Shown: piece by piece, positions 26,993 through 35,158 of the stretch | How the letters are laid out: the number at the start of each line of letters is the position of its first letter | Numbering within the stretch: position 1 is the stretch's first letter | NCBI RefSeq assembly: GCF_002007105.1 | Contig: NZ_MVBC01000001.1 | Coordinates: 806,001-870,000, forward strand | Reading direction: 5' to 3' | DNA: 64,000 nt | Source: Hymenobacter sp. CRA2 | Lineage (GTDB): Bacteria > Bacteroidota > Bacteroidia > Cytophagales > Hymenobacteraceae | Notes under the pieces: model-generated | Database searches by the model: none | The model's input: only the letters and a program-made list of their open reading frames with translations | What the model was told of the DNA's origin: nothing | Translations under genes and position numbers: made by a program

Positions 26993-27045
26993 CCCAACGC
27001 AAAACCGCCCACCAGCCAGGGGCCAGTGGGCGGTTTTGCGTTGGG
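26993..27045 (-). terminator. 20-bp stem hairpin after T9SS gene
   Basis: Perfect 20-bp stem (26993-27012 with 27026-27045) with a 13-nt loop, 15 bp past the stop codon of the T9SS gene on the minus strand. The minus-strand tail is not T-rich, so termination strength is uncertain. Confidence 0.7.
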
Positions 27046-27059
27046 AGATTGACGCGGTA

Positions 27060-28505
27060 CTATTCGCGGGTTAGCTTCACCGTGCTCTTGCCCTGCGGGG
27101 TAGTTACCGTCAGGAAATACAGCCCGATGGGCAGCTTGCCCGCGCCTTCCAGGGTCATGGTGCTGGCCCCGGCCGCTGCGTTGGCTTGCTGCTGCAGTAG
27201 CAAGCGTCCGGCAGTATCGTGCACGTGCAGCGATACTTGTCCGGCAGTAGCCAGGGTGAGGCGCACCGTCAGCTCGTCGTGGAAAGGATTGGGGGCGGCC
27301 TGTACCAGCTCGCTGCGCTCGTCTACACGCACGGTGCGAACAGGCGAGTAGCTGGCCGTGCCGCTGCGGTCCACCTGGTGGAGGCGGTAGTAAATCACGC
27401 TGGCCCCGTAGCGCGCAATGCCGAGGTCGGTCAGCTCGTAGTCGGTGCGGTGGGTGGTGGTGCCCTGGCCAGCCACCGTGCCGATGCGGCGGAACGCGCG
27501 GCCATCCACGGAAGCTTCCACCTCAAACCGGTCGTTGTCTTTTTCCAGTGCCGTGGTCCAGCGCAGCAGGGCATCCTTGCCCACGCGCTCGGCCGTGAAA
27601 TCCACCAGTTCTACCGGCAGCGGGTTGGCGGCGTTGCTCACCGTGAAGGAGCCGCTCAGGCTGCTGGCGTTGGCCGTGATGCTGCGCGAGGCCGAGGCAT
27701 CGGCGGGCCCGCCCACGGGCAGCCAGCTGGCGTTGGCGGCAGTTTTCTGCCACAGCTGGGCGTTGCTGAAGTTGGTCAGGCCGTTGTCGTTGTCGGCTAC
27801 CCAGGTCAGGGTTAGCGGTACCTCCGAGGTCGGCTGCTGCGCGGCCTGCACCGTCCAGATCCGGTCGATGCCCTTGAAGGCGGCGTTATTGGGGTTCGTG
27901 CCGTAGCTGACGTCGGCCCGGCGCAGGCCGGCGGTGCGCGTCACGGTTACCTGCCCGAGGTTGTTGGCACCCGGCGTCAGTGCCAGGCCGTTGCCGAAGT
28001 CGAAGACCGAGGCTCCGCTCACCGCCGTGCGCACCACGCGCAGGTTACCCTGCACGTACTGGCCCGCGGCTTCGCCCTGCACGGTGGCGCCGTTGGGCAG
28101 GGTGATAACGACGCTGGCGGGCGTGCGCACCATGCCCTTGGTGAAGCTAAGCTGGTTGCTGATGGTCAGGTCGGCCGGTACGATAAGCGTATCCTGGCCG
28201 GCAGTCGGCTTGCTGACGACCACGCGGTACAGCGTGGCGCCACCCGGCGTCAGCGTCTGATTGGTCGTGCCGCTGAATACCACTGAGCCGTTGCCGCTCA
28301 CGGTGCCTTGGTTGACGAAGTTGCCGCCGAGCTGCAGCGTGCCTTCGTTGGTAAGGGTGCTGCCCGCGGTGTTGGTCACGGCCCCGTCGACGTATAGTAC
28401 AGCCCCAGAAGATACTGTCAGTTGCGCGCCGTTAATGGTCATGTTCTGAGCCATGCCAGTCAGGCTCAGGCCAAGGAAACCAATAGAACCGTAGAAAGCT
28501 TTCAT
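27060..28505 (-). CDS. T9SS-secreted surface protein
   Basis: The 481-residue product has a signal peptide (MKAFYGSIGFLGLSLTGMAQ) and repeated beta-strand segments with GNFVNQGTVSGNGSVVFSG-type turns, a fibronectin-like stretch starting PVELVDFTAERVGKDALLRW (a common Bacteroidota linker before sorting domains), and a C-terminal type A sorting domain (AAPNPFHDELTVRL, GLYFLTVTTPQGKSTVKLTRE). It should be exported to the surface by type IX secretion. No enzyme motif was found; it may be an adhesin or structural protein. Start at 28505 chosen for the signal peptide. Confidence 0.9.
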   Translation of the reverse strand: MKAFYGSIGFLGLSLTGMAQNMTINGAQLTVSSGAVLYVDGAVTNTAGSTLTNEGTLQLGGNFVNQGTVSGNGSVVFSGTTNQTLTPGGATLYRVVVSKPTAGQDTLIVPADLTISNQLSFTKGMVRTPASVVITLPNGATVQGEAAGQYVQGNLRVVRTAVSGASVFDFGNGLALTPGANNLGQVTVTRTAGLRRADVSYGTNPNNAAFKGIDRIWTVQAAQQPTSEVPLTLTWVADNDNGLTNFSNAQLWQKTAANASWLPVGGPADASASRSITANASSLSGSFTVSNAANPLPVELVDFTAERVGKDALLRWTTALEKDNDRFEVEASVDGRAFRRIGTVAGQGTTTHRTDYELTDLGIARYGASVIYYRLHQVDRSGTASYSPVRTVRVDERSELVQAAPNPFHDELTVRLTLATAGQVSLHVHDTAGRLLLQQQANAAAGASTMTLEGAGKLPIGLYFLTVTTPQGKSTVKLTRE

Positions 28506-28850
28506 AGAATGGATTAAAGAGTTCCGGGCCGGATTTGCATCGGGGCCGCTAAAGTACACAGGCGGTCCGGTTAAACCTCATTTATTTACCAGGTTGCGCT
28601 TCAGGCCTTTTGCCCGCCGCTACGGCGCCCGGAGGAGCCAGCAGCTGGTATCAGGCCCGAGCCGAAGCCAAACTTACCACCGGGCTACCGCTGCCGCCGG
28701 GCTATGTATGCCAACGGCACCGATTGGGTAGCCAACAGCCCGCCCGGTGCTACTGGGGGCGCCGCTACCAACTAGGAGGAAACAGCGACGCGCAGCCCGC
28801 CTGCGAAAGACGAGCCGCGCGTTGGTTGGGTGCACTTGAGGCCGCCCCGC
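28506..28850. other. Intergenic region upstream of the T9SS gene
   Basis: About 345 bp between two minus-strand genes. On the minus strand TACTTTAG (28556-28549) resembles a -7 box for the T9SS gene. The rest shows short open frames with no recognisable protein; no repeat or RNA was seen. Confidence 0.35.
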
Positions 28851-29297
28851 TTACTTGCCCGCCGAGGTAGCCGCGGCGTCGCAGTTGTCGGGCTTCAGGT
28901 CGGCGTTTTTCTTCTTGTAGGTTGATTCCGTGACTTCCGTAAACACCATTTTCACGGTCATCAGGCGGCTTTTGACGTCGCCCTGCACATAGTACACTCT
29001 GCCCGGCTCCAGCGTCAGGTCAAACTTGTCTTGGTCGGGCAGGTTCAGGCCGCCGGCCACGGAGGTAAAGGAGGTTTCGCCGGGCTTGAGCTTGCTCACG
29101 AAGTAGCGCTTGTTGCTCAGGCGGCACAGCTCGGCGCCGTTGGCCCGCACCGTGAAGTTGACGCCGGCTTGGGCCAGCATCGGCGGACGGTAGAAGACCA
29201 CAGTGGCCATTTCGGGCGTGGGTGTGGGAACGGGGCCTTGGGCGTAGCAGGTGCCGGTGGCTGCGGCTAGCAGGCTGGTGCAGAGGAGGGTGCGCAT
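28851..29297 (-). CDS. DUF2846 domain protein, exported
   Basis: The 148-residue protein has a signal peptide (MRTLLCTSLLAAATGTCYAQ) and the DUF2846 pattern: VVFYRPP, VRANGAELCRLSNKRY, KLKPGETSF, PGRVYYVQGDVK. DUF2846 proteins are small envelope proteins of unknown role. The start at 29297 was chosen for the signal peptide. Single gene, divergent from radA. Confidence 0.8.
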   Translation of the reverse strand: MRTLLCTSLLAAATGTCYAQGPVPTPTPEMATVVFYRPPMLAQAGVNFTVRANGAELCRLSNKRYFVSKLKPGETSFTSVAGGLNLPDQDKFDLTLEPGRVYYVQGDVKSRLMTVKMVFTEVTESTYKKKNADLKPDNCDAAATSAGK

Positions 29298-29574
29298 GTC
29301 CGTAGAGAAGGAAAATAGTACGGAGCGAAAGTATAGAAAGGCCCTGCTCGCTTCAATCACATAAAAAGGTGATATAGTTGCTAATCAATGTGATACACGT
29401 TGTGCTGGTGGGGCACTGGGAGGCCGCGTAGTCAGCCCGGCACCCTAGGTCTAGGGGTGGAGCGGTGCCCGCCGACAGTAGCTTGGTGAGCCGCTTTTAC
29501 CGGCCAAAAAACCCGTAATTGCCAAACTTTTTAGCAGCCGAAAGCATTACTTTCTTTTACCCCGGTTGAGCTCC

Positions 29575-30960
29575 ATGGCCAAAGTCAAGACCCTCTATTT
29601 CTGCCAGACCTGCGGCGCCCAAAGCGCTAAGTGGATAGGCCGCTGCCCCAGCTGCGGCGAGTGGAATACCTACGTGGAGGAAGTAGTGCAGAAGGACGAA
29701 CTCACGCCCGCCACCGCGTGGAAGGCCTCTACCTCGGTGGGCGGCACCAGCAAGGCGGCCAAGCCCAAGCCCTTGGGCGACATCCTCTACGAAGAAGAGT
29801 CGCGCCTCAATACCCACGACGGCGAGCTGAACCGCGTGCTCGGCGGCGGCCTCGTGCCGGGCTCCTTGGTGCTTATCGGCGGCGAGCCGGGCATCGGCAA
29901 GAGCACCCTGATGCTGCAGATTGCCATGCAGCTCAAGAACTTGCGCATCCTGTACGTGTCGGGCGAGGAAAGCGAGCAGCAGATCAAGATGCGCGCCGAG
30001 CGCATGGGCCAGCAGCACCCGGGCCTCTACATCCTCACCGAAACCAGCACCCAGAACATCTTCAAGCAGATCGACGCGCTGCAGCCCAACGTGGTAGTGG
30101 TCGACTCCATCCAGACGTTGCACTCCCAGCTGGTGGAGTCGGGTGCGGGCTCGGTGAGCCAGGTGCGCGAGTGCACCACCGAGCTGCTGAAGTACGCCAA
30201 GGACACCGGCGTGCCGGTGCTGCTCATCGGCCACATCACCAAGGACGGCTCCATTGCCGGCCCCAAAATCCTGGAGCACATGGTGGATACGGTACTGCAG
30301 TTCGAGGGCGACCGGCACCTCACGTACCGTATTCTGCGCACCGTCAAGAACCGCTTCGGCTCCACCTCCGAGCTGGGCATTTACGAGATGCAGGGCTCGG
30401 GGCTGCGGCAGGTGTCGAACCCCTCCGAAATCCTGCTCTCGCAGCGCGACGAGCAGCTCAGCGGCGTGGCCATCGGCGCCACGCTGGAGGGAAACCGCCC
30501 GCTGCTGGTGGAAGTGCAGGCCCTGGTGACGCCCTCCACCTACGGCACGCCGCAGCGCAGCAGCACCGGCTTCGACGCCAAGCGCCTGCAGATGCTGCTG
30601 GCCGTGTTGGAGAAACGCTCGGGCCTGCGCCTGGGCCAGCACGACGTGTTCCTGAACATTGCCGGCGGCCTGCGCCTCGAAGACCCGGCCCTGGACGCGG
30701 CCGTGTGCGCCGCCGTGGTCAGTTCCCTGAATGATATTCCGGTGCCCGGCGACGTGTGTCTGGCCGCCGAAGTGGGCCTGAGCGGCGAAATCCGGGCGGT
30801 GAGCCGACTCGATCAGCGCCTGTCGGAAGCTGAAAAGCTCGGCTTCCGCGAGATGTACATTTCGCAATTCAACGGCCGCGGTCTTGATTTGGGAAGGTTT
30901 GGACTAAAAGTTCACCCGGTAGGACGTCTCGATGAAGTTTTGGCGGGCCTCTTTGGCTAA
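29575..30960 (+). CDS. radA: DNA repair protein RadA
   Basis: The 461-residue protein follows the RadA/Sms plan: N-terminal zinc finger (CQTCGAQSAKWIGRCPSCG), RecA-like ATPase with Walker A GEPGIGKST and Walker B VVVDSIQ, the RadA-specific KNRFGST motif, and a C-terminal Lon-like domain (NIAGGLRLEDPALDAAV). It drives branch migration during homologous recombination. The ATG at 29575 places the zinc finger at the usual distance. Weak promoter-like TACTTTCT lies just upstream. Monocistronic in appearance. Confidence 0.97.
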   Translation: MAKVKTLYFCQTCGAQSAKWIGRCPSCGEWNTYVEEVVQKDELTPATAWKASTSVGGTSKAAKPKPLGDILYEEESRLNTHDGELNRVLGGGLVPGSLVLIGGEPGIGKSTLMLQIAMQLKNLRILYVSGEESEQQIKMRAERMGQQHPGLYILTETSTQNIFKQIDALQPNVVVVDSIQTLHSQLVESGAGSVSQVRECTTELLKYAKDTGVPVLLIGHITKDGSIAGPKILEHMVDTVLQFEGDRHLTYRILRTVKNRFGSTSELGIYEMQGSGLRQVSNPSEILLSQRDEQLSGVAIGATLEGNRPLLVEVQALVTPSTYGTPQRSSTGFDAKRLQMLLAVLEKRSGLRLGQHDVFLNIAGGLRLEDPALDAAVCAAVVSSLNDIPVPGDVCLAAEVGLSGEIRAVSRLDQRLSEAEKLGFREMYISQFNGRGLDLGRFGLKVHPVGRLDEVLAGLFG

Positions 30961-31164
30961 ACCCCAAAAAATTAGGAATCACCCGAAAATGTGAGCCGGC
31001 CGATTGGATTTTGTGTATCCAATCGCCTTATCTTCGGTCCATCAATTGACTTTTCCCGTGAAACGCTTGGCCGACTCAATTTTCGGATAGGCAGCAACGG
31101 GGCGGCCCCGGCCGCGTATGAGAGTTATTGTTTGCTTTGCCTCACCCAGATACCTAGCCGCCCG

Positions 31165-32634
31165 ATGTCCTTCGTCTCACGCACTTTCGCCCTCGGTTTG
31201 TTTGCCGCAGCGCTGACGGCGCCGCTGGCAACGCAGGCCCAAAGCACTGTGGTGCTCACCGGTAAAATCAGCGGCAAAACGGCCGACTCGGTCGCCGTAT
31301 CGGTGCGGGAACATCCGCTCGACCCGAAGGAGCAGCTGACCTATGCCGCCGTCAACGACAAGGGCGAGTTTCGGCTGGCGATGAAAGTGAACGGCCCCAC
31401 CAAAGCCGACCTGGTGTACGGCGACGACGTGGCCGGCCTGTGGCTGGAACCCGGCACCAACATGGACGTGCGCTTCAAGGGCGACGACCTGGCCACCTCC
31501 GTGAAGTTCAAGGGCAAGGGCGCCCAGGCCAATACCTACCTGGCCGACTTCGATGAGCGGTTCGTGGAGAACGACGGCTTTCAGGTGCTGCCCGACAACA
31601 TTTCGCTCTACGAGGCCCCGTTCGTCTCCTTCCTCGACTACCGCCGCAAGGAGGAAATGAAGTTCCTCAAGGACGTGCAGGAAGATCAGACGGTGTCGCC
31701 CGCCTTCCGCAACTACGTGAAGGCCGAGGTAGACTACAGCTACGCCAACGACCGGCTGACTTTTCAGGACCTGCGCGAGCAGGTAGTAGCCACCGAAGGC
31801 CGGCTGAAAATGTCGCCTACCTACTACGACTTCCTCAACGACGCGTCATTGATCAACAACGAAGCCGCGCTGCAGAACGAGAACTACCAGGAATTCCTGC
31901 TCAACTACGTGCACTACGCCGCCACCGCGGCCGGCCACAAGAAGGGCGACCCTGAGTTCTACCGCGTGTGCTATAACATGGCCAAGGAGAAGCTGCAGGG
32001 TCCCGCTCGCCCCGTCGTGATGGGGCGCGTGCTACAGGAGTCGTTCCGCTTCGGGCACGTGAAGCAGTCGGCGGCCATGCTGGATGACTTCCGCGCTTCG
32101 GTGGACAAGAGCAACCAGTTTTACCCCGTACTGAAGGCCGACTTCGACGCCCACAAGGACTTCGCCATCGGGTCGCCTGCGCCCGACTTCCGCTTGGTTT
32201 CGGCCAAGGGCGACACGGTGTCGCTGCAGGATTTCCGCGGCAAGCTGGTGTACCTGAACTTCTGGCGCACCACCAGCGGCCTTTCGCTGCGCGACCTGCC
32301 TTATGCCCAGGAGCTGGCTAAGAAGTTTAACGGGCAGAATATTGCCTTCGTCAACATCGCGCTGGACGACAACGAGCCGGCCTGGAAGCAGCTAGTGGTG
32401 AGCAAGAAGCTGGCCGGCACCCATCTGCGCGCCCCCGGCGGGCAGCGCGGCACCGTAGCCAAAGCCTACATGCTGCAGGAGGTGCCCGCCTATTTCCTTA
32501 TCGCCGAGGACGGTACCTTCCTCAACACCAAGCCCAAGCGCCTGAGCAGCCGCGCCGCCATGGACGAAATCAAGGAGTCGTTCGGCAAAGCCGCCACCTA
32601 CACCAGCGCCCAGCCCGCGCCGGGTAAGAACTAA
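31165..32634 (+). CDS. TlpA-like thioredoxin-fold protein lacking active-site cysteines
   Basis: The 489-residue protein has a signal peptide (cleavage near ATQAQ) and an N-terminal DUF4369-like beta domain (LTGKISGKTADSVAVSV) followed by a helical middle and a C-terminal redoxin domain from about residue 335. In normal TlpA proteins the redoxin motif is FWATWCGPCR; here it reads YLNFWRTTSGLSLRDLP, with neither cysteine. Later features (FVNIALDD, LQEVPAYFLIAEDG, cis-Pro in EVPAY) are kept. It therefore cannot do thiol exchange by the usual mechanism and may be a binding or structural protein in the periplasm. Confidence 0.85.
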   Translation: MSFVSRTFALGLFAAALTAPLATQAQSTVVLTGKISGKTADSVAVSVREHPLDPKEQLTYAAVNDKGEFRLAMKVNGPTKADLVYGDDVAGLWLEPGTNMDVRFKGDDLATSVKFKGKGAQANTYLADFDERFVENDGFQVLPDNISLYEAPFVSFLDYRRKEEMKFLKDVQEDQTVSPAFRNYVKAEVDYSYANDRLTFQDLREQVVATEGRLKMSPTYYDFLNDASLINNEAALQNENYQEFLLNYVHYAATAAGHKKGDPEFYRVCYNMAKEKLQGPARPVVMGRVLQESFRFGHVKQSAAMLDDFRASVDKSNQFYPVLKADFDAHKDFAIGSPAPDFRLVSAKGDTVSLQDFRGKLVYLNFWRTTSGLSLRDLPYAQELAKKFNGQNIAFVNIALDDNEPAWKQLVVSKKLAGTHLRAPGGQRGTVAKAYMLQEVPAYFLIAEDGTFLNTKPKRLSSRAAMDEIKESFGKAATYTSAQPAPGKN

Positions 32635-32677
32635 ACTGCGGATCAGACGGCTTTTGTAGTCGATTCACAAGAGTATG

Positions 32678-32702
32678 GTGCCACGGCTCTAGGCCGTGGC
32701 AC
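32678..32702 (+). terminator. Terminator-like hairpin
   Basis: GTGCCACGGC (32678-32687) pairs perfectly with GCCGTGGCAC (32693-32702) about 45 bp after the TlpA-like gene; a weak T-rich tail (TGCTGTTT) follows. Confidence 0.65.
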
Positions 32703-32882
32703 TGCTGTTTCTAAGCGGCGGGCAATGCCCGGCCTAAAGCGCAAACGATACACGGCACGCGCGGTGGCGCCACCGACCACGGCCAAAGCCGCTATTTTTA
32801 CCAGCCGCATAACTTAAGGCCGCCGGTTGGGGTTAGTGCGGCGGAAATCAGCTGGCTCGTCGGGCCGCCCTTCGTATCAGCC

Positions 32883-33917
32883 ATGCCAATGTTCAATGCC
32901 TCCGCGGTGCGCGACGGGCTCAACTTCTTCTCCAAGCTCACGCCGCTGCGGGCCCTCAACGCCGCGCAGGTGACGGGCTCCTACGTGCTGAGCCGGCTCA
33001 CCAAAAAGTCGCGGGCCTGGGGGCTGCCGCTGGCTATTTCGCTGGAGCCCACCACTTCCTGCAATCTGCGCTGCCCGGAGTGCCCCAGCGGCCTGCGCTC
33101 CTTTACCCGGCCCACGGGCATGCTGCAGGACGACGTGTTTCACCGCACCATCGATGAGCTGGCGCCGCGGCTGTGGTACCTCACGTTTTACTTCCAGGGC
33201 GAGCCGTACCTGCACCCGCAGTTTTTGGACATGGTGCAGTACGCCTCGCGCAAGAAGATTTACACGGCCACCAGCACCAATGGCCACTACCTGACGGAGG
33301 CCAACGCGAAGAAAACCGTGGAAAGCGGGCTGGACCGCCTCATCGTGTCGCTCGACGGCACTACGCAGGAAGTGTACCAGCAGTACCGCGTGGGTGGCCG
33401 CCTCGATAAGGTGCTCGACGGGGTGCGGCGCGTGGTGAAGTACAAGCAGGAGCTCAACTCGCAGACGCCGCGCATCATCTTCCAGTTTTTGGTGGTGCGC
33501 CCCAACGAGCACCAGATCGACGAGGCCCGGGAACTGGCCCGGGAGCTGGGCGTGGACGACGTGTGGTTCAAGACGGCCCAGATATACGACTACCAGCAAG
33601 GCTCGCCGCTGATTCCGACCATCGACTACTACTCGCGCTACCAGAACAACGCCGACGGCTCGTGGAGCATCAAAAACCGCCTGCTGAACCACTGCTGGAA
33701 GATGTGGCACTCCTGCGTTATCACCTGGGACGGGCTGGTGGTGCCCTGCTGCTTTGATAAAGATGCCGAGTACCGCCTCGGCGACCTGAAGGGCACCACG
33801 TTCCGGCAGCTGTGGCACGGGCCCAAGTACCAGGGGTTCCGGCGCGCCCTGCTCAAGGGCCGCGACCAGGTGGAAATGTGCCGCAACTGCACCGAGGGCA
33901 CGCGGGTGTGGGGCTGA
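32883..33917 (+). CDS. Radical SAM / SPASM domain protein
   Basis: The 344-residue protein has the radical SAM cluster motif CNLRCPEC (Cys60, Cys64, Cys67), the SAM-binding FQGEPYLHPQF region, and a C-terminal SPASM-type part with cysteines in CWKMWHSCVITWDG, VPCCFDK and MCRNCTEG that should bind an auxiliary Fe-S cluster. Such enzymes modify peptides, cofactors or other small substrates; no substrate gene is adjacent, so the reaction is unknown. Cytosolic, single gene after a terminator-like hairpin. Confidence 0.92.
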   Translation: MPMFNASAVRDGLNFFSKLTPLRALNAAQVTGSYVLSRLTKKSRAWGLPLAISLEPTTSCNLRCPECPSGLRSFTRPTGMLQDDVFHRTIDELAPRLWYLTFYFQGEPYLHPQFLDMVQYASRKKIYTATSTNGHYLTEANAKKTVESGLDRLIVSLDGTTQEVYQQYRVGGRLDKVLDGVRRVVKYKQELNSQTPRIIFQFLVVRPNEHQIDEARELARELGVDDVWFKTAQIYDYQQGSPLIPTIDYYSRYQNNADGSWSIKNRLLNHCWKMWHSCVITWDGLVVPCCFDKDAEYRLGDLKGTTFRQLWHGPKYQGFRRALLKGRDQVEMCRNCTEGTRVWG

Positions 33918-34001
33918 GTTGGACTATAGTAAGCCGACTGATTGCAGTAAAGCCTTGCCGGGTACAGAACCAGCTGTACCTTGCGCCGCCATTGCTGCCG
34001 C

Positions 34002-34436
34002 ATGCTTCCTTCCAGTTCCGCCCCCCAGCTTCTGCGTACTGATTACCGGCCCGATCTGGGCATCTTGGTCGGCCGTTGGAGCTATCAGCCCGAGCCGGCC
34101 GCGCTGCCAGCCGTTTACGAGCAACTCACGGCCGATGCGCTGGCGTGCGGCTGCCGGTACTGGCTACAGGATATCCGAAGCCGTACGCTGAACGACCCGG
34201 CCATTACGCAGTGGCTACTCACGGAGTATTTCCCGCAAATGGGCCCGCGGCTGGGCGGCCGCCTGGCGGTGGCCTACCTGACGGCCCCGGCCCTGCTGCA
34301 CGCCCTCACTACCAGCCCCGGTTACCGGCCGCCCAGCCACTACGACGGGCAGCCCTTCGCGCTGGCTTTCTTCGGCGACGAAGGCGAGGCCATTCGCTGG
34401 CTGCAGCAGGAGCAGCGCCGCCACACACCGGCATAA
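34002..34436 (+). CDS. Hypothetical protein, member 1 of a dispersed three-gene family
   Basis: A 144-residue soluble protein. It shares with the protein at 62056-62484 the pattern TDYRPDLGILVGRW (IDYRPGPGLLIGRW), ACGCRYWLQDIRSR (AHGCRYWLLDARRR), WLLTEYFPQMGPRLGGRLAVAYL (WLLNDFAPRLGQHLGGRVFLAYL) and a C-terminal EGEAIRWLQQ (EDAALAWLQQ). The fold is likely a STAS/SpoIIAA-like alpha/beta domain, but that is inference. Start could be 33981 or 34002; the latter leaves fewer unrelated residues. Function unknown. Confidence 0.65.
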   Translation: MLPSSSAPQLLRTDYRPDLGILVGRWSYQPEPAALPAVYEQLTADALACGCRYWLQDIRSRTLNDPAITQWLLTEYFPQMGPRLGGRLAVAYLTAPALLHALTTSPGYRPPSHYDGQPFALAFFGDEGEAIRWLQQEQRRHTPA

Positions 34437-34438
34437 AA

Positions 34439-34469
34439 CGAAGCGACCCGCCAGGGGCGGGCCGTTTCG
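34439..34469 (+). terminator. Terminator hairpin after hypothetical gene
   Basis: A 14-bp stem with one mismatch and one wobble (34439-34452 with 34456-34469), loop of 3 nt, directly after the stop codon. The T-tail is weak. Confidence 0.65.
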
Positions 34470-35158
34470 CGTCAGTGAGTGAATGGTTGGAACGGGTAAA
34501 TGCCGCGTGAGCGTGTGGGCGTCGGGGCCTCACGCCTGACTAAGGGAGTAGGAATCAAGCCGGGTGGTTGCCCGAACTGCGCCAAGCTGTGCAGAAAGCA
34601 TTGAATTCCAGCGCGTGACAGCAGCCACGCGGGTAGCATGAGCAGCGCTTGTCGTTCGTGCACGGTGGCGTGTGTCCTTCCCCTGATCCGCATAAGCGCA
34701 TCCGCAACGCGGACGGCGCACTGAGCGGGCTTCAATCCCTCCACAAGACACACTAAACCTGCAACCGCCGAGCGGCGCTTCTGGTTCAAAAGAACCGGCC
34801 GCCGCGCTGCATGATATCCTTGTGCGGACGGTTTGCGGCGGCCAAGCCTGCCAGCGCGGAGCAGCGGCGGGGGCATGCACCAGCCCCCAACCTCGCTGCT
34901 CCGCCCGAAGCCGACTTCCTGCCCGCTGACCGGTTGCCGGGCGCAGGTGAGTTGGCGCTTCAGCATCGGGAAAGGCGGTGAAGTTGGTTGCGGTATGCTG
35001 GCAAGCCGTAGGATAGCGTGCCGGGGCCGCGGGCGTCATGGCCTCCCTCGCTCGGGCCCCGGCGCGTGATACCTGCACTTGTACACTAGCACGAGTCATG
35101 TAGGGATAAGAATGGCGTGGGAAGTCGTAAAAAGGGGAATAGAGGCTCGGGACAAGGC
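34470..35158. other. Structured region without a convincing gene
   Basis: Nearly 700 bp between convergent genes. Open frames here have unlikely amino acid content (rich in Arg, Ser, Pro, Cys, His) and no known motif. Three strong hairpins stand out: 34797-34805 with 34835-34843 (9 bp); 34857-34866 with 34894-34903 (10 bp) containing an inner 6-bp stem (34869-34874 with 34883-34888); and 35016-35028 with 35055-35067 (about 12 bp). It may be a degraded element or encode a structured RNA. I do not recognise it. Confidence 0.5.

Noticed and set aside
28610-28870. 86-codon plus-strand frame between T9SS and DUF2846 genes
   Set aside because: No motif and unlikely composition; another frame here (ANGTDWVANSPPG) looked briefly protein-like but is short and without start or homology I can name.
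29557-30867. Minus-strand open frame of 436 codons opposite radA
   Set aside because: Mirror of the conserved radA coding sequence with no recognisable protein features.
34797-34843. Possible tRNA or known small RNA in the structured region
   Set aside because: The hairpins do not form a cloverleaf, and no GTTCGA loop or anticodon arm is present.
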